Positions 58,913-64,000 of a stretch of DNA of 64,000 bases are shown in pieces. The position numbers and the translations under genes were made by a program. The DNA is taken from contig NZ_LRUE01000024.1 of NCBI RefSeq assembly GCF_001550135.1, forward strand, positions 124,001-188,000. The letters run 5' to 3'. Below the pieces are notes generated by a model. That model had not been told where the DNA came from and ran no database searches. It saw nothing but the letters and a program-made list of their open reading frames with translations. Source of the stretch: Pseudoalteromonas shioyasakiensis (GTDB taxonomy: Bacteria > Pseudomonadota > Gammaproteobacteria > Enterobacterales > Alteromonadaceae). Each line of letters starts with the position of its first letter. The first letter of the stretch is position 1.

Positions 58913-59401
58913 ATGAACTTACTGACTTCAGATAGGTTTAAACTAAGATACTTAGAAGCAGCGGATGCATCGGCTAAGTATTTAAACTGGTTGAATTCAG
59001 GTGTTAGCGAATTCATCCTAAATAAACCAGAGTCTAGCAGTGGCCTTGTTGCATATATTGAAGAGCAGCTGGCCGATAAAGATGTGTATTTTTATGGCAT
59101 TTTTACTCTTGATAGTGATGAGCATATTGGAAATATTAAGTTTATCATCAAAGGAAAAAGCCGCGATTGTGTTGAAATGGGGATTCTGATTGGTGAAAAA
59201 GCGTGGCATGGCAAAGGGGTTGCAAAGGAAGTAATTGAATGTTTTGCACGCCATGCAAAGCAGCAATTAGGTATTACTAAAATGCAGCTTGGTGTTGACT
59301 CAGCTAATACTGCTGCCGTTTCGGCTTATTATAAAATAGGTTTTAAAGTTGTAGATGATGGTCGAAATGATGGCGGTCTAACAATGTTATGGGAGTTTTA
59401 A
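58913..59401 (+). CDS. GNAT-family N-acetyltransferase
   Basis: 162 aa. RimJ/RimL-like GNAT: LRYLEAADA at the start, the acetyl-CoA loop GEKAWHGKGVAKE near residues 95-108, and SAYYKIGFK. In Pse pathways PseH acetylates an amino sugar; this protein may do that or another acyl transfer. Very tight spacing on both sides shows one operon. Confidence 0.8.
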   Translation: MNLLTSDRFKLRYLEAADASAKYLNWLNSGVSEFILNKPESSSGLVAYIEEQLADKDVYFYGIFTLDSDEHIGNIKFIIKGKSRDCVEMGILIGEKAWHGKGVAKEVIECFARHAKQQLGITKMQLGVDSANTAAVSAYYKIGFKVVDDGRNDGGLTMLWEF

Positions 59402-59402
59402 G

Positions 59403-60173
59403 TTGTTGAATAATTATACTGAACAGCTTGTTTCAAAGCTTCTGAACAACGATTTTTATATTGTAATTCAAGCTAGAATGACGTCATCTCGTTTACCTCA
59501 AAAGGTAATGCTACCTCTTGGAACAAAGCCAGTATTAGAAGTGATGCTTGAAAGATTAGCTCCTTTTAAAGAGAAGATCATTATCGCGACAACAGATGAT
59601 GGCACTCAACGACCGATCACTGAGTTGTGTGAACGACTGGGTGTGAAATACGTTGAAGGTGACACTAACAATGTATTAAGTCGCTATTACCTAGCTGCAC
59701 AGTTTGTAAAGGCAAACTTAGATACTGTGATTGTTCGTTGTACCAGTGATTGTCCTCTCATTGATTTAACTGAAACCGCACGTGTTATAGACCACTTCTA
59801 TAGTGTGCGCAGTGAGTATGATTATATTTCGGCTGGCCCTCACTGTGGTTTTCCTAATGGTTTTGATACAGAAGTGTTTACTTTTGAGGCGCTTAAATCA
59901 GCCTTTGAATGTGCAACAGAAGATTTTGAAAAAGAACATATGACGCAATATATTTGCAGAAATATGAAAGTGGCTGACTATAAGAACGTTGATGATTTCA
60001 GTCATTGGCGTTTAACTTTAGATGAGCCAGCTGATTATGAGTTAATTAAAGCCATTTATAGCTTATTCGATTACCGTACTGATTTCACATTTGATGAATT
60101 AAAACAAATGCTAAGCTCTCATCCTGATATACTTAAGATCAATGAGCACGTAGAACAAGTTCAAGTTGGGTAA
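59403..60173 (+). CDS. SpsF-like cytidylyltransferase
   Basis: 256 aa. Start TTG at 59403 with GGAG 7 bases upstream; the preceding stop ends two bases before. Nucleotidyltransferase motif VIQARMTSSRLPQKVMLP (about 21-38), VRCTSDCPLID and DEPADYEL. Related to KdsB and NeuA; likely makes the CMP-activated nonulosonate for Maf, in the place of PseF. Confidence 0.8.
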   Translation: MLNNYTEQLVSKLLNNDFYIVIQARMTSSRLPQKVMLPLGTKPVLEVMLERLAPFKEKIIIATTDDGTQRPITELCERLGVKYVEGDTNNVLSRYYLAAQFVKANLDTVIVRCTSDCPLIDLTETARVIDHFYSVRSEYDYISAGPHCGFPNGFDTEVFTFEALKSAFECATEDFEKEHMTQYICRNMKVADYKNVDDFSHWRLTLDEPADYELIKAIYSLFDYRTDFTFDELKQMLSSHPDILKINEHVEQVQVG

Positions 60174-60174
60174 T

Positions 60175-61212
60175 ATGTTTAAGAAAGAATTTAAAATAGC
60201 TGATACATGGGTAGGGCACGATCACCCTTGTTATATCATCGCTGAAATGTCAGCTAACCATGGTCAATGTTTAAATAAAGCTAAAGAGTTAGTTCATGCC
60301 GCTCATGAAGCCGGTGCTGATGCGATTAAGCTACAAACTTACACCGCAGATACTTTAACCATGGATTGTAAACTTCCACACTTTGAAGCGACGGGTCCAT
60401 GGCAAGGTCAATACTTACATGATTTATACAAGACAGCTTATATGCCTTGGGATTTTCATGCGGAACTGTTTGAACTATCAGCAAAACTTGGACTTACTTG
60501 TTTTTCATCACCATTCGATAAATCGGCAGTCGATTTATTAGCACAATTAGATGCTCCAGCCTATAAAATTGCTTCACCGGAATTAATTGACCACCAATTA
60601 ATTCGTGATGTAGCGGCTACCGGTAAACCCGTTATTATGTCTACAGGTGGTGCGACGTTAGTTGAAATTGCTGAGGCGGTAAAAGTCGCTGAAGATGCGG
60701 GTGTTACTGAACTTGCATTGATGAAGTGTACAAGCACTTATCCCGCTCCTGCAGAGACTATTAATTTGCGAACTATCCCTCATATGCAACAGGCTTTTGA
60801 ATGTCCGGTTGGTTTATCTGATCACACACTGGGAAATGATGTGCCACTGGCTTCAGTTGCCGTCGGTGCATGCATGATAGAAAAGCACTTTGTATTAGAC
60901 AAAACAGACAATACTGCAGATAGCTTTTTTTCAATGACGCCATCGGAGCTTCAGGCCCTTGTTCATGGTGTGAGACAAATTGAAAAAGCACTGGGCAAAG
61001 TTGATTACCCATCCGTTGCTTCAAAAGCACGTCGCTGTGTTTACATTATCAAAGATATTAAAGCTGGAGAGCAGCTGAGCCCTGAGCATTTAAGACAAAT
61101 GCGTCCTGGGGGCGGCGAAATTATGCCAAAAGAGCTGCCAAGCCTTATTGGGCGAACAGTTAATAAAGAATTACGCTGTGGCACTCAATTGTCTTGGAGT
61201 GATCTAAAGTGA
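60175..61212 (+). CDS. pseI: Nonulosonic acid synthase PseI/NeuB-like
   Basis: 345 aa from ATG 60175, one base after the preceding stop. NeuB TIM barrel with IIAEMSANHGQ, DAIKLQTYTADT, CFSSPFDKSAVD, KIASPEL and GLSDHTLG, then a C-terminal SAF (antifreeze-like) domain with DIKAGEQLSPEHLRQMRPG in parts. It condenses a 6-deoxy amino hexose with PEP. The TADTLT and SDHTLG forms favour the Pse branch (PseI) over sialic acid, but substrate is inferred. Confidence 0.85.
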   Translation: MFKKEFKIADTWVGHDHPCYIIAEMSANHGQCLNKAKELVHAAHEAGADAIKLQTYTADTLTMDCKLPHFEATGPWQGQYLHDLYKTAYMPWDFHAELFELSAKLGLTCFSSPFDKSAVDLLAQLDAPAYKIASPELIDHQLIRDVAATGKPVIMSTGGATLVEIAEAVKVAEDAGVTELALMKCTSTYPAPAETINLRTIPHMQQAFECPVGLSDHTLGNDVPLASVAVGACMIEKHFVLDKTDNTADSFFSMTPSELQALVHGVRQIEKALGKVDYPSVASKARRCVYIIKDIKAGEQLSPEHLRQMRPGGGEIMPKELPSLIGRTVNKELRCGTQLSWSDLK

Positions 61213-61469
61213 GCGATATGAAACAAGACTTAATCCATTCGGTTCAGCAATTTTTATTAGAACGCGGCGTATTTGTTGAAGATGCTGACATTGCTGAATA
61301 TGACTTTGTAGCTGCAGGGGCGCTAGACTCATTTGAAATACTGAGCCTTATAATGAGCTTAGAAACCGAATATGGTATTGCTGTTCCTCCAGAGTTAATG
61401 GTAGACAGTGAAAATGCAAAAGTAGGAAATTTAGCGACTGCGTTAGTGAAGTTAAATGATAGCAATTAG
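61209..61469 (+). CDS. Acyl carrier protein
   Basis: 86 aa. GTG start at 61209 overlapping the pseI stop (GTGA), with GGAG at 61196-61199; ATG at 61218 is an alternative. Acidic four-helix type with the phosphopantetheine Ser in GALDSFEI (about residue 38). It overlaps the next gene by 14 bases. A dedicated carrier protein inside a nonulosonate operon suggests an activated acyl group is made and passed to the sugar. Confidence 0.85.
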   Translation: MSDMKQDLIHSVQQFLLERGVFVEDADIAEYDFVAAGALDSFEILSLIMSLETEYGIAVPPELMVDSENAKVGNLATALVKLNDSN

Positions 61470-63018
61470 AGTCGATACACTATGTGGCTTGGGCCACTTT
61501 ATGCGTTGCAAATGGCTCGCGTTAGAGTTGCAATGTTTAGGTGAAGAAGTTGTTTTTTTAGTCGATACACAATTGTCGGATCATTTAACTAAAGAACTCG
61601 GGAATATACATTTATTACCCTATGCAAAAACACAGATAGAAGATGCGGCTAACTGTGTTCAGCTTTTCAACGAGCAACAACTCATCATTGATAAATTACT
61701 TGTTGATAGCTATCGTTTTGATATTGAATGGGAATCAGAGATGGCTAAATATGTGCCATCGATTATTGCGGTCGATGATCTTGAAAGAGACCATTTAGCA
61801 GAGCTGGTTATCGATAGTAAATGGAATGCTGAAAAGACTTCGTCTCGTTATCAAAGTACAGCACTTGAATCACAAAACTTTTTACTTGGTCCTGATTTTT
61901 CGATGCTGTCTAGGGCTTATCGAAACTGCGAACAAACAGAGCGCTCAAATAAAGAGCTTATGTTCTCTCTCGGCGGTGGTGGCGATTGGAAACAGCTTAC
62001 TGAAATCATACGATTAATTCTTGAAACAGCGCCAGAGTATAAAGTTAATCTAATTATAGGCCCTAATGCTACATCCGTTACTCAGCTACATGAGTTAGCT
62101 TTAGGTAACTCGCAATTAAATTTAATTGAAGCACCTCGTTGTTTAGCCAAATACTATAAAAGCTGCACCTTGTTTGTTGGCGCTTTAGGCACGTCCTTGT
62201 ATGAGCTGGCCGCGACTAAAACCCCTGCGTTAACCTTCTCAATCGCAAAGAACCAAGAAAATCAACAAACTGCATTAGATGATCTGGGGCATTATTTCCA
62301 TATCGCAAACTTAATAGACTATCCGCCAGAAAAGGTTTTAAAGCTCATTTTAGCAATGCTACAAAATATAGAGCGCATCCACCTAATGCGTGAAAATGTT
62401 GCTGTAAAAATTGATGGCGAAGGTGCAAGTCGTGTTGCCAAGTTAATTACTTCAGAGCTAGCTTCTAGCCAGATTACTCAAGGCAATAGCAACTTAATTG
62501 AAAGCCAGCACCAGCATTTAACCGACACAATCACGTTAAGGCGAGTGGTTGATCAGGACATAAACCGCTATTTGGCAGCGAGAAACTTACCGAACAATGC
62601 TTGGCGAATGACGATCACAAAAGATATCGATCAACTTGATCATTATTGCTGGTGGTTTGCTAATCGTCGCGACTCTTATGTAATGGAAGTTAAAGGTAAG
62701 CCGTTACTTTACGTTTGGCATCAATTGTATGAAATAGAGCAGCAAAATTATTTAATTGGTGGTTGGTTTGCTGCAAGTGACGATGTTAATTTTGCTCATG
62801 CTCAACTAGTATTAGATTGGCAACTAAAAGAGACTGAGCAAACATACCCAGATGCAATGTGGGTAGCCGTTATTAATAAAGAAAATAAGTTTGTAAATTT
62901 GCTTAATCAGCGAGCAGGATTTAAATCTATTGCAGGGGATGCGAAAAAAATGGCAGTGACCCAACATTTATTTCCAAATGCTTCGATTGATGATTTTAAT
63001 TTTGTAGGAAAAGGGTGA
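61456..63018 (+). CDS. PseG-like UDP-sugar hydrolase fused to an acyltransferase-like domain
   Basis: 520 aa. The N-terminal half (about 1-335) is PseG-like: IRVDTLCGLGHFMRC at the start, and a GT-B type fold with FSLGGGGDW and GALGTSLYELAAT. PseG removes UDP from the 2,4-diacetamido sugar just before PseI. The C-terminal part (about 355-520) begins TLRRVVDQDINRYL and looks like a GNAT domain. Such a hydrolase-acyltransferase fusion, next to an ACP, suggests joined steps of acylation and UDP release. Confidence 0.78.
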   Translation: MIAIRVDTLCGLGHFMRCKWLALELQCLGEEVVFLVDTQLSDHLTKELGNIHLLPYAKTQIEDAANCVQLFNEQQLIIDKLLVDSYRFDIEWESEMAKYVPSIIAVDDLERDHLAELVIDSKWNAEKTSSRYQSTALESQNFLLGPDFSMLSRAYRNCEQTERSNKELMFSLGGGGDWKQLTEIIRLILETAPEYKVNLIIGPNATSVTQLHELALGNSQLNLIEAPRCLAKYYKSCTLFVGALGTSLYELAATKTPALTFSIAKNQENQQTALDDLGHYFHIANLIDYPPEKVLKLILAMLQNIERIHLMRENVAVKIDGEGASRVAKLITSELASSQITQGNSNLIESQHQHLTDTITLRRVVDQDINRYLAARNLPNNAWRMTITKDIDQLDHYCWWFANRRDSYVMEVKGKPLLYVWHQLYEIEQQNYLIGGWFAASDDVNFAHAQLVLDWQLKETEQTYPDAMWVAVINKENKFVNLLNQRAGFKSIAGDAKKMAVTQHLFPNASIDDFNFVGKG

Positions 63019-63022
63019 GTAG

Positions 63023-64000
63023 GTGGATAAAGGTATTTATGAGTTATTTGCTACGCATGTCGCTAACAACCCCACTAAGGTAGCTGTTGTTTTTCAACAG
63101 CAAAGCGTAACGTATGATGAATTAAATCAGCAAGTTATTAAGCTTACTAGCCATTTTTTAAAACAAGGTGTTACACAAGGCCAACGTGTCGCAATATTTG
63201 CACCTAACGGTATTGAATTTATTGTTTCATTGCTGGCAATCGCTAAATTAGGTTTAGCCGCAGTGCCGTTACCTGTTAGCTTAAAAGGGCTTGCTCTAAC
63301 CGTTGCTCTTAAGAAAACCCCCGTTGCTAAGGTGATTGCTTGGCCGACCATTAGCAAATCACTTCTTGCAGATAATCTTATTGAAGCTGAAAATTTAATA
63401 ACATTAGGCCAAAGTGTTGCTAATGAAACAAATTGGCTTTGTGTTCAACAAGCTGAAGCAGAATGCTTTTTTACTGATACAATTGATACGCAAGCACCTT
63501 ACATCTTAACCATGACTTCTGGTTCTACCGGTCAACCTAAGCCAATAGTGTTGAGCCAAGCATGTAAAGTAAATAGAGCATTTGATGCGACCATAAACTA
63601 CTACGGATTAACGCCCGATGACGTTATTCTCGTAGCGACTCCTATGTACCACTCGCTAGCTCAGCGTGGTGTGCTCATGCCGTTGATGCTTGGTGCAACA
63701 ACGGTTGTATTACCAAAGTTTAATTTGAAGCTATGGCTACAAGCAATTGAACAGCACCAAGTGAGTTTTCTATTTGCCGTTTCATCTCAATTAGTAAGCT
63801 TAATTCAAAACGGCGTTGAAGGGCATGATTTGAGCTCTTTACGCTGCCTAGTATCCTCTTCGGCGGTATTAGATAAAGAGAGTAAACAAAGCTTACTTTC
63901 TTTGCTTAGTTGCCGCTTACACGAGTGTTACGGAGCTTCAGAGGTTGGTGTTGTGACTGATTTCGCGGTATCAGAACACCCTGAATTGAGCGGCAGTGTA
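63023..64000 (+). CDS. AMP-forming acyl-CoA/acyl-ACP ligase (partial)
   Basis: 326 codons are open from GTG 63023 to the window end with no stop; the gene is cut off. It starts 4 bases after the preceding stop and has AGG just before. ANL superfamily: ELFATHVANNPTKVAV, RVAIFAPNGIEFIV, and the P-loop motif TMTSGSTGQPKPIV near residues 163-176. It adenylates a carboxylic acid and probably loads it on the adjacent ACP. Confidence 0.85.
   Translation, partial: MDKGIYELFATHVANNPTKVAVVFQQQSVTYDELNQQVIKLTSHFLKQGVTQGQRVAIFAPNGIEFIVSLLAIAKLGLAAVPLPVSLKGLALTVALKKTPVAKVIAWPTISKSLLADNLIEAENLITLGQSVANETNWLCVQQAEAECFFTDTIDTQAPYILTMTSGSTGQPKPIVLSQACKVNRAFDATINYYGLTPDDVILVATPMYHSLAQRGVLMPLMLGATTVVLPKFNLKLWLQAIEQHQVSFLFAVSSQLVSLIQNGVEGHDLSSLRCLVSSSAVLDKESKQSLLSLLSCRLHECYGASEVGVVTDFAVSEHPELSGSV

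Overview
The window looks like chromosomal DNA of a marine gammaproteobacterium of the Alteromonadales, most probably Pseudoalteromonas or a close relative. This is inferred from AT-rich DNA, the gene order barA-rlmD-relA-mazG-pyrG-eno and mutH-rppH-ptsP-lgt-thyA, and a polar-type flagellar locus with FlgT/FlgP, three flagellins, a Maf glycosyltransferase and a nonulosonate pathway. No database search was possible, so the genus is a judgement. There are no IS elements, prophages, CRISPR arrays or rRNA genes.

Layout. 1-10.5 kb: end of a lipoprotein gene, barA on the minus strand, then plus-strand housekeeping genes rlmD, relA, mazG, pyrG and eno. 10.5-18.4 kb: mutH (minus), then rppH, ptsP, a TSUP permease, lgt, thyA and galU. 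The mutH-rppH gap carries a cluster of DnaA-box-like sites in the position of the E. coli DARS2 locus. A 265-bp non-coding element with terminal inverted repeats and two internal hairpins lies behind ptsP. 18.8-27.6 kb: a one-direction accessory cluster encoding two SPOR lipoproteins, two DUF4402-type pilin-like proteins, a PapD-like chaperone, a 988-aa usher-like outer-membrane protein, a third SPOR lipoprotein and three FlgO-like lipoproteins. This is the best candidate for an undescribed system. 27.7-32.5 kb: an eight-copy heptamer repeat, tRNA-Arg(CCU), a zinc alcohol dehydrogenase, nhaD, and a peroxiredoxin-glutaredoxin fusion divergent from oxyR with a clear OxyR site between them.

32.5-55.4 kb is the flagellar region: flgT, flgP, flgN, flgM, flgA, cheV, cheR, flgBCDE, flgFGHI, flgJKL, three flagellins, flaG, fliD, fliS and a small FliT-like gene. 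Sigma-54 type (GG-N10-GC) promoters can be read before flgP, flgA, flgB, flgF and flgJ, and sigma-28 type promoters before flgM, flagellin 1 and flagellin 3. This fits a hierarchical class III/IV flagellar cascade. 55.4-64 kb is a glycosylation island: Maf, a class III aminotransferase, a GNAT, an SpsF-like cytidylyltransferase, a PseI/NeuB synthase, an acyl carrier protein, a PseG-acetyltransferase fusion and an AMP-forming acyl ligase cut by the window end. Together they suggest flagellin decorated with a nonulosonic acid that carries an unusual, carrier-protein-delivered acyl group.
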